Positions 40,021 through 48,364 of a stretch of 64,000 nucleotides of DNA are shown one piece after another. Numbering within the stretch: the stretch's first letter is position 1; each line of letters starts with the position of its first letter. Made by a program: the position numbers and the translations under genes. Origin of the DNA: Edaphovirga cremea (GTDB lineage Bacteria; Pseudomonadota; Gammaproteobacteria; Enterobacterales; Enterobacteriaceae); the NCBI RefSeq assembly GCF_003332275.1, contig NZ_QOVA01000001.1, positions 124,001 through 188,000 of the forward strand, read 5' to 3'. Under the pieces are notes generated by a model that saw nothing but the letters and a program-made list of their open reading frames with translations, was not told the DNA's origin and did not search any database.

Positions 40021-40096
40021 TTCGCTGTGCGAACTGCACATCAGACAGGGAAACACGGAGGTTGCGGCAGTTTTAGCCTACGAAGTTAAACGTTAA
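39944..40096 (+). CDS. Hok/Gef-family type I toxin, copy 1
   Basis: 50-residue membrane toxin beginning MPQKLVIWGLFVVCFTILAF. It has one N-terminal transmembrane helix, then the Hok signature RDSLCELHIRQGNTEVAAVLAYE with a conserved periplasmic Cys. Hok-type proteins depolarise the inner membrane when the antisense RNA is lost. A GGAGG lies six bases before the ATG. Too short for routine gene calls. All three copies encode the same protein as far as I can read. Confidence 0.92.
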   Translation: MPQKLVIWGLFVVCFTILAFTWMVRDSLCELHIRQGNTEVAAVLAYEVKR

Positions 40097-40167
40097 GAGC
40101 AACCGGCGGGGCAACCCCGCCATTTGGTGTTGACGCATTGGGTTTCCGGCACCCAATCATTACACAG

Positions 40168-40192
40168 GCCAGCCTTTGGGCTGGCTTTTTTC
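40168..40192 (+). terminator. Terminator of hok mRNA, copy 1
   Basis: GCCAGCC-TTT-GGGCTGGC followed by six T. Confidence 0.88.
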
Positions 40193-40362
40193 ATTGCAGA
40201 CGGGCAGGCGGAGTCAGGCAGAACAGACATGACATAATTCACCAGCCATTAAGCCATGATGAAGTAAACAAGGGTGAGTGGAGAGGTTGTGAGTGCCGCT
40301 ATACTGGCCGCGGGTGCTTGAAACTGTCTGTTTTGAGCCCGGAAATGGTGAAAGGCAGGCAG

Positions 40363-40419
40363 AAAAAAGCCCCAGACTGACTCTAAATCAGAATGAGGCT
40401 CTCTCATAATGCATAGACA
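40363..40419 (-). ncRNA. Sok-like antisense RNA, copy 2
   Basis: Same architecture as copy 1 with an identical terminator. The loop/target differs (CATAGACACC instead of CATGAACACC on the mRNA strand) and the -10 is TACCAT instead of TAACAT. These changes fall in the recognition loop, so cross-talk with copy 1 may be reduced. Confidence 0.7.
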
Positions 40420-40540
40420 CCATTATGGTAGCCTCTTAACAGCAGCAATGCAACGGAGGTTAAATGCCGCAAAAGCTGGTTATCTGGGGGCTGTTCGTGG
40501 TGTGTTTCACGATCCTGGCCTTCACCTGGATGGTGCGTGA
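40409..40540 (+). CDS. Mok-like overlapping reading frame, copy 2
   Basis: 43 codons, start ATG CAT AGA CAC, same frame relation to hok (55 bases upstream, stop inside hok) as in copy 1. It differs from copy 1 at residues 3 and 7 only, as far as read. Confidence 0.62.
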   Translation: MHRHHYGSLLTAAMQRRLNAAKAGYLGAVRGVFHDPGLHLDGA

Positions 40541-40616
40541 TTCGCTGTGCGAACTGCATATCAGACAGGGGAACACGGAGGTTGCGGCAGTTTTAGCCTA
40601 CGAAGTTAAACGTTAA
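40464..40616 (+). CDS. Hok/Gef-family type I toxin, copy 2
   Basis: 50 residues, same protein as copy 1 with only synonymous changes (for example CAT for CAC in the ELHI stretch). GGAGG ribosome site intact. It is preceded by its own TATACT -10 box at 40300-40305. Confidence 0.92.
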   Translation: MPQKLVIWGLFVVCFTILAFTWMVRDSLCELHIRQGNTEVAAVLAYEVKR

Positions 40617-40688
40617 GAGCAACCGGCGGGGGCAACCCCGCCATTTGGTGTTGACGCATTGGGTTTCCGGCACCCAATCATTACACAG

Positions 40689-40713
40689 GCCAGCCTTTGG
40701 GCTGGTTTTTTTT
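40689..40713 (+). terminator. Terminator of hok mRNA, copy 2
   Basis: GCCAGCC-TTT-GGGCTGG followed by eight T. Confidence 0.85.
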
Positions 40714-40883
40714 ATTGCAGACGGGCAGGCGGAGTCAGGCAGAACAGACATGACATAATTCACCAGCCATTAAGTCATGATGAAGTAAATGAGGGTGAGT
40801 TGTCGCCAAGTCAGTACCGCTATACTGGCTGCGGGTGCTTGAAACTGTCTGTTTTGAGCGCAGATGTGGTGAAAGGCAGGCAG

Positions 40884-40940
40884 AAAAAAGCCCCAGACTG
40901 ACTCTAAATCAGAATGAGGCTCGATCATAATGCCTAGACA
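40884..40940 (-). ncRNA. Sok-like antisense RNA, copy 3
   Basis: Terminator identical to the other copies; target region TCGATCATAATGCCTAGAC differs from both. The -35 is TTGCTT and the -10 TACCAT. It is probably still expressed, but its promoter is the most diverged of the three. Confidence 0.62.
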
Positions 40941-41061
40941 CCATTATGGTAGCCTCTTAACAGCTGTAAAGCAACGGAGGTTAAATGCCGCAAAAGCTGG
41001 TTATCTGGGGGCTGTTCGTGGTGTGTTTCACGATCCTGGCCTTCACCTGGATGGTGCGTGA
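40930..41061 (+). CDS. Mok-like overlapping reading frame, copy 3
   Basis: 43 codons, start ATG CCT AGA CAC, same frame relation to hok; a variant AVK replaces AAM before QRRLN. Open despite the substitutions, which argues for selection. Confidence 0.6.
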   Translation: MPRHHYGSLLTAVKQRRLNAAKAGYLGAVRGVFHDPGLHLDGA

Positions 41062-41137
41062 TTCGCTGTGCGAACTGCATATCAGACAGGGGAATACGGA
41101 GGTTGCGGCGGTTTTAGCCTACGAAGTTAAACGTTAA
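40985..41137 (+). CDS. Hok/Gef-family type I toxin, copy 3
   Basis: 50 residues, same protein as copies 1 and 2. -10 box TATACT at 40821-40826 and GGAGG site intact. The downstream hairpin (41209-41228, GGCCAGCC-TTCG-GGCTGGCC) has lost its T tract, so the 3' end of this mRNA may differ. Confidence 0.92.
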   Translation: MPQKLVIWGLFVVCFTILAFTWMVRDSLCELHIRQGNTEVAAVLAYEVKR

Positions 41138-41249
41138 GAGCAACCGGCGGGGGCAACCCCGCCATTTGGTGTTGACGCATTGGGTTTCCGGCACCCAATC
41201 ATTACACAGGCCAGCCTTCGGGCTGGCCTCTAAAATAACATAAATGTAA

Positions 41250-42314
41250 TCACAACTTTTTCTGGGCCCATTCAATACCGCTACGGTATTCTTCTGGCAG
41301 AAGGGGGATCAACGCATTCAACGTCTTATTCAATTGATTATTATCAGGATCATTGATATTCAGATGTCCAACCTTACGACCATCACGCACCTCTTTGTCG
41401 TACCAATGCAGATGAATAAGAGGTAATCCCAGCCATTCGATATTCACCGCAGTTCCGATCAGGTTAATCATCACTGAAGGGGTACTCACCACGGGTTTTG
41501 GCAAAGGGAGATCCAGAATCGCGCGCAAGTGCAGCTCAAATTGACTGATTGAAGCCCCATTTTGGGTCCAGTGACCACTATTATGAACCCGTGGAGCGAG
41601 TTCATTAATCAACAGTCCTTCCTCAACGACAAAGCATTCCATCGCCATTACGCCGACATATTCCAGTTCAGACATGATTGAGGAAAGCATCTGTTCGGCC
41701 TGATTCTGCAAACGGCTGTCAGGTTGCGGCAATGCGACACTAGTGCGCAAAATCCCTTCTTCATGCAGGTTGTGAGTTAGCGGATAAAACACCGTTACAC
41801 CCAGTTGATTCCGGGCACCTACCAACGATACCTCACCGGAGAAGTTGATTCCCTGCTCAACAATACATTCGCCATAACAATCTTCCGGCAAAGAAGATTG
41901 CTCGCCGGGATGTAACCGCCACTGTCCGCGACCGTCGTAACCACCAACACGTCGTTTGACGATAGCCAGTTCACCCTGAGAGGCAAAAATAGCGGGCCAT
42001 TCACTGGCATCGGCCAGTAATTGCCAGGGAGCTGTCGCTAAACCAAGTTGATCGAGGAGTTGTTTTTGCGTCAAGCGATCGGCCAGACGAGGAAATATAT
42101 CCCGATTGACAAAACCGCTATGGCTGGCGAGTTCACGGGTTAATGCCGTTTCAGGCCAACGTTCAATTTCAGCCGTGATCACGCTGTTGTGAAAGGGAAC
42201 GGCTTCGGGTTCTGCATCCAATCCAACCGGATAAACCGCAATTCCAAGAGGTTCTCCGGCCTGACGAAGCATGCGCCCCAACTGACCATTACCCAGTACG
42301 CAAACCGGTTTCAT
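41250..42314 (-). CDS. purK: PurK, N5-carboxyaminoimidazole ribonucleotide synthase
   Basis: ATP-grasp enzyme converting AIR + bicarbonate + ATP to N5-CAIR in purine synthesis. It has 354 residues (E. coli 355). The N-terminal nucleotide fold ([18 protein letters not shown]), the ATP-grasp segment [14 protein letters not shown] and the metal-site [13 protein letters not shown] are intact. Its start overlaps the purE stop by four bases (ATGA), so the two are coupled. Confidence 0.97.
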   Translation of the reverse strand: MKPVCVLGNGQLGRMLRQAGEPLGIAVYPVGLDAEPEAVPFHNSVITAEIERWPETALTRELASHSGFVNRDIFPRLADRLTQKQLLDQLGLATAPWQLLADASEWPAIFASQGELAIVKRRVGGYDGRGQWRLHPGEQSSLPEDCYGECIVEQGINFSGEVSLVGARNQLGVTVFYPLTHNLHEEGILRTSVALPQPDSRLQNQAEQMLSSIMSELEYVGVMAMECFVVEEGLLINELAPRVHNSGHWTQNGASISQFELHLRAILDLPLPKPVVSTPSVMINLIGTAVNIEWLGLPLIHLHWYDKEVRDGRKVGHLNINDPDNNQLNKTLNALIPLLPEEYRSGIEWAQKKL

Positions 42315-42820
42315 GCTTCCCCCCGCGGATCGGGATTATTAAGGACCTCGTCAGTTTGCGCTTTGCGCCAATCAGCCAGACGTTGACGGATACCGTCATC
42401 ATGCAGGGCGAGGATCTGAGCAGCCAGCAATGCCGCGTTTGCCGCACCTGCTTTACCGATCGCCAGCGTTCCCACCGGGATCCCGCGAGGCATCTGCACA
42501 ATCGAATAGAGGCTATCGACGCCGCTTAATGCCGCACTCTGAACCGGTACGCCCAGCACAGGTACCAATGTCTTTGCCGCAATCATTCCGGGTAAATGCG
42601 CTGCTCCACCCGCACCGGCGATAATCACATCGAAACCATTGTCGGCAGCCTGCTCCGCAAAACTGAACAATTTATCCGGGGTTCGGTGGGCTGAAACCAC
42701 TTCAGTGTGAAAAGCTATATTCAGCGTGGTGAGGACTTCGGCAGCGAACTGCATAGTAGCCCAGTCACTTTTAGATCCCATGACAATAGCGATTTTTGCC
42801 GGGGCAACATTCGATGGCAT
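42311..42820 (-). CDS. purE: PurE, N5-CAIR mutase
   Basis: Isomerises N5-CAIR to CAIR, directly after PurK. From ATG 42820 (AGGAG ten bases upstream) it is 169 residues, as in E. coli. Motifs: [12 protein letters not shown] at the N-terminus, catalytic [13 protein letters not shown] and the loop [15 protein letters not shown] nine-codon upstream extension from 42847 is unlikely. Regulated by PurR through the operator upstream. Confidence 0.97.
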   Translation of the reverse strand: MPSNVAPAKIAIVMGSKSDWATMQFAAEVLTTLNIAFHTEVVSAHRTPDKLFSFAEQAADNGFDVIIAGAGGAAHLPGMIAAKTLVPVLGVPVQSAALSGVDSLYSIVQMPRGIPVGTLAIGKAGAANAALLAAQILALHDDGIRQRLADWRKAQTDEVLNNPDPRGEA

Positions 42821-42905
42821 GCCTGTAATGCTCCTGTGATTGTACACGCGTCGCCAGACAGGTGGTTTCTGGCGGAGAGGGCGCAGATGATATCATGCAA
42901 TATCG

Positions 42906-42924
42906 GCAAGGAAAACGGTTGCGT
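42906..42924 (-). promoter_or_regulatory. PurR operator of purEK
   Basis: On the purE strand the sequence reads ACGCAACCGTTTTCCTTGC, which I recognise as the E. coli purEK PurR box. It lies 86 bases before the purE start and close to the divergent miaE. Confidence 0.92.
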
Positions 42925-42985
42925 CGTTTCAGTAAGGTGAGAAAAAGCTATAATCCTGGCATTAATCACCACGGGAACATTAACG

Positions 42986-43597
42986 ATGACAGAGTCCCTT
43001 CTGGCCCCTATAAGGGCTTTTTTGCACTGCAAAACACCCGCGCGATGGGTGGATTTTGCCGTAATGAATCAGGATATCTTACTGATTGATCATGCCAATT
43101 GTGAAAAGAAGGCTGCTGCGGCGGCGATGAGCCTCATGACCCGTTATCTCGATCGAACGGAATTATTGATGTGTACCGCCCGCTTGGCGCGCGAAGAGTT
43201 GCATCATTTCGAACAGGTTGTCGAGATAATGAGAGCTCGGGGAATCAGTTACACCGTGTTATCGCCGTCACGTTATGCCAACGGCATGTTGAAACATGTG
43301 AGACACACTAACGAGCTGGAGTTATTGGTTGATCGCCTGATTATTTCTGCCTATATCGAAGCGCGCTCCTGTGAGCGGTTTGCTTGCGTTGCGCCGGTTC
43401 TGGATGATGAATTACGCCGATTCTATATATCGCTTCTGCGTTCTGAAGCCCGTCACTTCAGTGACTATCTGGCTTTGGCGCAACAATATGCGGGTGGAGA
43501 TATTAACGATCGGATCCAGGAAATCGGCAGGATAGAGGCGGAATTGATCCTTGCACCGGATGAACAATTCCGTTTTCACAGTGGCGTACCCATGTGA
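42986..43597 (+). CDS. miaE: MiaE, tRNA 2-methylthio-N6-isopentenyladenosine hydroxylase (short form)
   Basis: Di-iron monooxygenase that hydroxylates ms2i6A37 in tRNAs reading U-starting codons. It has 203 residues against about 270 in Salmonella; the missing block lies between the first ligand helix (NCEKKAAAAA, Glu40) and EELHHFE (Glu71, His74). The other ligand stretches, YIEARSCERF (Glu125) and LRSEARHFSDY (Glu154, His157), and the ending FRFHSGVP match. The gap is clean and in frame, so this looks like a natural short subfamily rather than a lesion. Divergent from purE. Confidence 0.88.
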   Translation: MTESLLAPIRAFLHCKTPARWVDFAVMNQDILLIDHANCEKKAAAAAMSLMTRYLDRTELLMCTARLAREELHHFEQVVEIMRARGISYTVLSPSRYANGMLKHVRHTNELELLVDRLIISAYIEARSCERFACVAPVLDDELRRFYISLLRSEARHFSDYLALAQQYAGGDINDRIQEIGRIEAELILAPDEQFRFHSGVPM

Positions 43598-43601
43598 TTT
43601 C

Positions 43602-44324
43602 TCAGAAGGGAAAAAACAGTAACTCAACGCCAGCGGGAGTCACTTTAACCATGGAACCTTGTTCATGCCAGGCACCCAAAACAGCGCGGCTCACAGGTCT
43701 GCCATTGACATTCAGTGTGTGAATGGCTGGTCGGTGCGTATGTCCATGAATCAGCCATTCTGCCTGATTACACTGCATGACCTCTGATACTGCCTGAGGA
43801 TTCACATCCATAATTTCCAGTGATTTTGAACTGTTGGATTGCTGGCTTCCGGCGCGTAACTTGGCTGCGACCCGCAATCGCATTTTAAGAGGAAGGGCGA
43901 GAAACAATCTTTGCAGTAGCGGATTATGGACGCGGCGGCGAAATTTCTGATAATCCACATCATCGGTACACAACGTATCGCCATGTAAAATAAGAATCTT
44001 ATGGCCGTAGAGATCCAGCACTTTTTCTTCTGGCAGCAATACCATCCCACTTTGGCGGGCAAAGCGTTTACCCACCAGAAAATCGCGATTACCGTGAATG
44101 AAGTAGCAGGGAACGCCTTGTTGATGAAGATTTTTCAGGGCTGCCGCGATCTCAGCATGTAAAGGTTCCGGGTCGTCGTCGCCCACCCAGGCCTCAAACA
44201 AATCACCAAGAATATAAAGGGCGTCAGCGAGCGGGGCTTCGCGCTGCAAAAAACGCAGAAAACCGGCAGTAATTGCCGGTTCCTGAGCGCAGAGATGAAT
44301 GTCTGCAATAAAAAGAGTGGCCAT
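43602..44324 (-). CDS. lpxH: LpxH, UDP-2,3-diacylglucosamine hydrolase
   Basis: Peripheral inner-membrane enzyme making lipid X in lipid A synthesis. It has 240 residues, equal to E. coli. The calcineurin-like Mn-binding motifs [24 protein letters not shown] and [10 protein letters not shown] are present in order. Convergent with miaE, whose stop is five bases away. The ppiB gene upstream ends 11 bases before the start, the conserved ppiB-lpxH pair. Confidence 0.97.
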   Translation of the reverse strand: MATLFIADIHLCAQEPAITAGFLRFLQREAPLADALYILGDLFEAWVGDDDPEPLHAEIAAALKNLHQQGVPCYFIHGNRDFLVGKRFARQSGMVLLPEEKVLDLYGHKILILHGDTLCTDDVDYQKFRRRVHNPLLQRLFLALPLKMRLRVAAKLRAGSQQSNSSKSLEIMDVNPQAVSEVMQCNQAEWLIHGHTHRPAIHTLNVNGRPVSRAVLGAWHEQGSMVKVTPAGVELLFFPF

Positions 44325-44335
44325 TCGTCGCGATA

Positions 44336-44830
44336 TTATTCGCTAACGGTAACGCTTTTGATGATCACATCTTCTTTTGGTACATCCTGATGCATGCCGC
44401 TACGACCGGTTGCTACGGCTTTGATCTTATCAACAACATCTTGTCCTTCAACCACTTCAGCAAAGACGCAATAGCCCCAGCCTTCAGTGTTTTCACCGCG
44501 GAAGTTCAGGAAATCATTGTCAGCAACGTTGATGAAGAACTGTCCGGTTGCGGAGTGTGGATCGTTTGTACGCGCCATTGCCAGCGTGCCACGGTTGTTT
44601 TTCAGACCGTTGTTGGCTTCGTTTTTGATGGGGGCATCAGTCTTTTTTTGATTCATGCCCGGCTCGAATCCACCGCCCTGAATCATAAAGCCGTTGATAA
44701 CACGGTGGAAAATAGTATTGTCGTAAAAACCTTTACGGCAATAGTTCAGGAAGTTTTCAACAGTGACCGGCGCTTTGTCAGCAAAAGTGTTGACGACGAT
44801 GTCGCCGTGGTTGGTGTGGAAAGTGACCAT
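44336..44830 (-). CDS. ppiB: PpiB, cytosolic peptidyl-prolyl isomerase B (cyclophilin)
   Basis: 164 residues from [13 protein letters not shown], the E. coli length. Cyclophilin motifs [15 protein letters not shown], the acceptor [17 protein letters not shown] and [10 protein letters not shown] are intact. There is no signal peptide, which fits the cytoplasmic isoform. An ATG three codons upstream exists, but the chosen one follows AGGAT at better spacing and matches the family. Confidence 0.97.
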   Translation of the reverse strand: MVTFHTNHGDIVVNTFADKAPVTVENFLNYCRKGFYDNTIFHRVINGFMIQGGGFEPGMNQKKTDAPIKNEANNGLKNNRGTLAMARTNDPHSATGQFFINVADNDFLNFRGENTEGWGYCVFAEVVEGQDVVDKIKAVATGRSGMHQDVPKEDVIIKSVTVSE

Positions 44831-45095
44831 ATTAATCATCCTGCTTATGTTGGTGTTTACTCATCATGTGAGTCGGTACAATAGAGTGCTTTTATATCAT
44901 AACTGGCAGGCAGGAGTCAGTAGCAGGGGGGCGAAGGGTACGCATTGGTGCAATATATCCGAGAAATCCGCTTAACCTTGCAAAGCATGTAAGTTCAGGT
45001 TTCAATATGCCGATCGGTTATGACCTTGGCCGAAACGTTCTTTCACCACACGCCCTTTTTGTTAATCACGTACACGCTAAACACGGAATGACCCG

Positions 45096-46481
45096 ATGCT
45101 AAAGATATTTAATACCCTGAGTCGTCAAAAAGAGGAATTCAAGCCAATTCATACCGGTAAAGTCGGAATGTACGTGTGTGGGATTACTGTTTACGACCTG
45201 TGTCATATCGGTCATGGGCGTACTTTTGTCGCGTTTGATGTTGTGGCCCGCTATTTGCGTTATTCAGGATACAGCCTGAAGTATGTGCGCAACGTCACCG
45301 ATGTTGACGACAAAATAATTAAACGCGCAGCAGAAAACGGTGAAAGCTGTGAGGCATTGACGTCGCGCATGATCGCTGAAATGCATGCGGATTTTGATGC
45401 ATTGAATATTCTGCGCCCGGACGAAGAGCCACGCGCAACCCGACATATTGCCGAGATTATCGATATCGTGCAGCAACTGATCGCACGCGATCATGCTTAT
45501 GTCGCCAGTAATGGTGATGTGATGTTCTCGGTCGCCAGCGATCCGGATTACGGTTTGTTGTCACGTCAGGATCTCGAACAATTACAGGCAGGTGCGCGGG
45601 TTGAAGTTGCCGATGTGAAGCATAATCCCATGGATTTCGTGCTGTGGAAAATGTCGAAGCCAGGCGAACCCAGCTGGAATTCACCCTGGGGTGAGGGACG
45701 TCCAGGTTGGCACATCGAATGTTCGGCCATGAACTGCAAGCAACTGGGACATCATTTTGATATTCACGGTGGCGGATCGGATCTGATGTTCCCCCATCAT
45801 GAAAACGAAATTGCCCAATCCAGTTGCGCCCATGACGGACCGTATGTGAACTACTGGATGCATTCCGGGATGGTGATGGTCGATCGCGAAAAAATGTCGA
45901 AATCACTCGATAACTTTTTCACTGTGCGTGACGTCCTGAAATATTACGATGCTGAAACCGTGCGTTACTTCCTGATGTCAGGTCATTATCGCAGCCAGTT
46001 GAATTACAGCGAAGAGAACCTGAAGCAGGCGCGTACCTCCCTTGAACGCCTCTACACTGCTTTGCGCGGCACAGATATCAATGCACAACCCGCAGGCGGA
46101 GAAGCATTCAAGGCGCGTTTCTGTGAGGCGATGGACGATGATTTCAACACGCCGGAAGCCTATTCGGTACTGTTTGATCTGGCGCGTGAAGTGAACCGTG
46201 TCAAAGCCGAAGATATGCAGGCTGCCAACGGTTTGGCGGCAGAACTTCGTCAATTGGCCGCTGTATTGGGACTGCTGGAAAAAGATCCGGAACAATTTCT
46301 GCAAAGCGGGGCACAGAGTGATGATGACGAAGTCACACGTATTGAAGCCTTGATCAAACAGCGTAACGATGCGCGTAAAACCAAAGAGTGGGCGCTGGCG
46401 GATTCAGCTCGTGACCAACTCAATGATTTGGGCATTATTTTGGAAGATGGGCCGCAAGGTACGACCTGGCGTCGTAAGTAA
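45096..46481 (+). CDS. cysS: CysS, cysteinyl-tRNA synthetase
   Basis: Class I synthetase, 461 residues as in E. coli. Zinc/active-site Cys28 in [17 protein letters not shown], with the HIGH motif overlapping. Also present are the other zinc ligands in [14 protein letters not shown] and [20 protein letters not shown] in [11 protein letters not shown], and the C-terminal anticodon-binding domain. Divergent from ppiB over 265 bases in which I see no other gene. Confidence 0.98.
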   Translation: MLKIFNTLSRQKEEFKPIHTGKVGMYVCGITVYDLCHIGHGRTFVAFDVVARYLRYSGYSLKYVRNVTDVDDKIIKRAAENGESCEALTSRMIAEMHADFDALNILRPDEEPRATRHIAEIIDIVQQLIARDHAYVASNGDVMFSVASDPDYGLLSRQDLEQLQAGARVEVADVKHNPMDFVLWKMSKPGEPSWNSPWGEGRPGWHIECSAMNCKQLGHHFDIHGGGSDLMFPHHENEIAQSSCAHDGPYVNYWMHSGMVMVDREKMSKSLDNFFTVRDVLKYYDAETVRYFLMSGHYRSQLNYSEENLKQARTSLERLYTALRGTDINAQPAGGEAFKARFCEAMDDDFNTPEAYSVLFDLAREVNRVKAEDMQAANGLAAELRQLAAVLGLLEKDPEQFLQSGAQSDDDEVTRIEALIKQRNDARKTKEWALADSARDQLNDLGIILEDGPQGTTWRRK

Positions 46482-46502
46482 TCGCGGTGAGTCGATGAAA
46501 TG

Positions 46503-46540
46503 AAAAGGCGCAGTGATAAGCAATTATCACTGCGCCTTTT
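46503..46540. terminator. Bidirectional terminator between cysS and ybcJ
   Basis: Arms AAAAGGCGCAGTGATAA and its complement around GCAA, with A and T runs at the two ends; it serves both convergent genes. Confidence 0.92.
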
Positions 46541-46585
46541 GCTATCCCCCGCTAAAAATCGGCTGAGGAAATATCTTTGTCGTCT

Positions 46586-46807
46586 TTATTGCGCAGACGC
46601 TTTGACTACGACGATCTGACCATCAAATGACACTTGTTGATCGGCCACAATCTTGCAGCGTTTGCGTGTCTCAACCTGACCATTGACAGTGACAAGACCA
46701 TCGGCAATCACCGCTTTGGCTCCGGCACCGCTATCGCACCAGCCCTGAAACTTGAGCAGATCGCACAGTTCAACATGCGGGTGATTTTCGAGAAAAAAAG
46801 TTTCCAT
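46586..46807 (-). CDS. ybcJ: YbcJ, S4-like RNA-binding protein
   Basis: 73 residues (E. coli 70), a lone S4-type fold: HVELCDLLKFQGWCDSGA, then GLVTVNGQVETRKRCKIV. It probably binds structured RNA; no defined target. Its stop is near the cysS terminator and its start lies ten bases past the folD stop, giving a folD-ybcJ operon as in E. coli. Confidence 0.93.
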   Translation of the reverse strand: METFFLENHPHVELCDLLKFQGWCDSGAGAKAVIADGLVTVNGQVETRKRCKIVADQQVSFDGQIVVVKASAQ

Positions 46808-46817
46808 AATTCCTGAC

Positions 46818-47684
46818 TTAGTTGACGTTAATGTCGTGATATTCCTCGCAGGCTTGCAAGGTGTTTTGGATGAGCGTTGCCACGGTCATCGGCCCAACGC
46901 CGCCCGGTACTGGCGTGATGAAAGAGGCTTTCGCTGCGGCGGCGGCAAAATCTACATCTCCGACCACTTTTCCGCTCTCTAACCGGTTAATCCCGACATC
47001 AATCACGATGGTTCCTGGTTTGATCCATTCACCGGGAATAAAGCCTGGCTTGCCAACGGCAACCACCAAAAGATCGGCGTTTTCTACATGATGGCGCAGA
47101 TTCTTGGTAAAACGGTGTGTGACGGTGGTGGTACAGCCAGCTAACAGCAATTCCATACTCATGGGGCGGCCAACAATGTTGGAAGCACCGATCACCACGG
47201 CATTAAGACCGAAAGTGTCGATATTATAACGCTCCAGCAGAGTCACAATGCCGCGAGGCGTACAAGGTCGCAGCTTGGGAGCCCGCTGGCACAAACGCCC
47301 CACATTGTAAGGGTGGAAGCCATCAACATCTTTGTCTGGCAAGATACGTTCCAGAACTTTGACGTTATCTATCCCAGCCGGCAGCGGCAACTGCACCAGA
47401 ATACCATCAATAGCATGGTCATCGTTGAGCTTATCGATCAAAGCCAGTAATTCGGCCTCTGTGGTCGAGTTGGGGAGATCGTAGGAGCGCGAGATAAAAC
47501 CGACTTCCTCACAGGCTTTACGCTTGCTGGCGACATAAATCTGTGAAGCCGGATTTTCGCCGACCAGCACCACGGCCAGACCAGGTGCGCGTCTACCTTC
47601 AGCCAAGCGTTGTTGAACACGTACAGCGACTTCATTTCGAACCTGCTGCGCAATGCTTTTACCATCAATAATTTTTGCTGCCAT
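46818..47684 (-). CDS. folD: FolD, methylene-THF dehydrogenase/cyclohydrolase
   Basis: Bifunctional one-carbon enzyme: 5,10-methylene-THF to 10-formyl-THF with NADP+. It has 288 residues, equal to E. coli. The catalytic lysine lies in [14 protein letters not shown], with QLPLPAGI and the Rossmann motif [18 protein letters not shown]-terminal [19 protein letters not shown] is typical. First gene of the folD-ybcJ operon. Confidence 0.97.
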   Translation of the reverse strand: MAAKIIDGKSIAQQVRNEVAVRVQQRLAEGRRAPGLAVVLVGENPASQIYVASKRKACEEVGFISRSYDLPNSTTEAELLALIDKLNDDHAIDGILVQLPLPAGIDNVKVLERILPDKDVDGFHPYNVGRLCQRAPKLRPCTPRGIVTLLERYNIDTFGLNAVVIGASNIVGRPMSMELLLAGCTTTVTHRFTKNLRHHVENADLLVVAVGKPGFIPGEWIKPGTIVIDVGINRLESGKVVGDVDFAAAAAKASFITPVPGGVGPMTVATLIQNTLQACEEYHDINVN

Positions 47685-48003
47685 TGGAGAGGAAACCCAT
47701 CAATCATGAATAATGCAGGAGAATGCATCTATTTTGTCAGAAGCGAGCCGCGCTGTCAGGCCTTGAATACAGATAAATCGCATGAGTCCTTTCCTTATCC
47801 ATTCTGCAGGCAATCGATTGCCAACAATCGGCAGTACAGAACCGCTCACACCTTATGGAATATATATTTTGCCGTTATCGGGTGTCGGTAATGTTTGTCC
47901 TGAGAGCCTCTCATCCGTTGACGTCAGTGAAGGGAAGTATAGAGAGTTATCTCATCGGGTTGTACATGGATTAGGCGACTGTTTTAAAACAGAAGCGAAT
48001 ACA
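47685..48003. other. Intergenic leader between folD and argU promoter
   Basis: About 320 bases without a coding frame I can support. It must carry the folD promoter (minus strand), but I cannot pick a convincing -35/-10 pair by eye. Confidence 0.5.
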
Positions 48004-48031
48004 TTGACTCAATGAGGAGGGTGGGTATAAT
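48004..48031 (+). promoter_or_regulatory. argU promoter
   Basis: TTGACT (48004-48009), a 16-base spacer, then perfect TATAAT (48026-48031), followed by a GC-rich discriminator (CGAGCCC) typical of stringently controlled stable-RNA genes; the tRNA begins 61 bases further. Confidence 0.88.
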
Positions 48032-48092
48032 TCGAGCCCACTGCCTGCCCGTTAAAACCTCAGCAGGCAGTGTCCAGCCCGCAACGTGTTGC

Positions 48093-48169
48093 GCGCCCTT
48101 AGCTCAGTTGGATAGAGCAACGGCCTTCTAAGCCGTAGGTCACAGGTTCGAATCCTGTAGGGCGTACCA
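48093..48169 (+). tRNA. argU: tRNA-Arg(UCU)
   Basis: 77 nt with encoded CCA. D-loop TAGCTCAGTTGGATAGAGC, anticodon stem-loop with TCT (CCTTCTAAG), T-arm GGTTCGAATCC; the acceptor stem has seven pairs, beginning with a G-U. It is the cognate of rare AGA codons and a classic attachment site for phages and islands: an integrase gene starts 196 bases downstream. Its 3' part is probably the attL core. Confidence 0.97.
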
Positions 48170-48182
48170 TTTCGAAGTAAAC

Positions 48183-48207
48183 AGACGTCAATCGACGTCT
48201 TTTTTTA
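48183..48207 (+). terminator. Terminator after argU
   Basis: AGACGTC-AATC-GACGTCT followed by seven T. Confidence 0.9.
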
Positions 48208-48364
48208 TGCCTGAAATTCAGTGAGTTGGCTGTTTTTGGTGCATCGAAACTCTCTCCGAGTCTACCTACATCTATCAGCATCAAGTAGTATCTGTTGGTA
48301 TATGTGATGGTATATCCCCGTTCAATGAAATCTTGTACCAACAGCCAGCAACGGAGGGCCTCAA

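Larger units (their letters stand above)
39709..41233 (+). repeat. Three tandem ~520-bp hok/mok/sok modules
   Basis: The toxin starts are spaced 520 and 521 bases apart (39944, 40464, 40985). Each module contains, in order: TATACT -10 box for the toxin mRNA, GGGTGC at its 5' end, an antisense-RNA terminator, a mok-like ORF, hok, a GGCACCC segment able to pair back with the 5' GGGTGC, and a terminal hairpin. Modules 1 and 3 share the sequence around TTGTCGCCAAGTCAG and GAGCGCAGATGTGG. Module 2 has a different block there (GTGGAGAGGTTGTGAGTG, GAGCCCGGAAATGG). The third copy is truncated at the purK side. Confidence 0.93.

Noticed and set aside
39709-41233. CRISPR array or REP cluster
   Set aside because: Repeats are about 520 bp with no short unique spacers, and each encodes a Hok protein; they are tandem toxin modules.
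42986-43597. miaE as a pseudogene
   Set aside because: The size difference is one in-frame internal gap; all di-iron ligand motifs, start, stop and C-terminus are intact.
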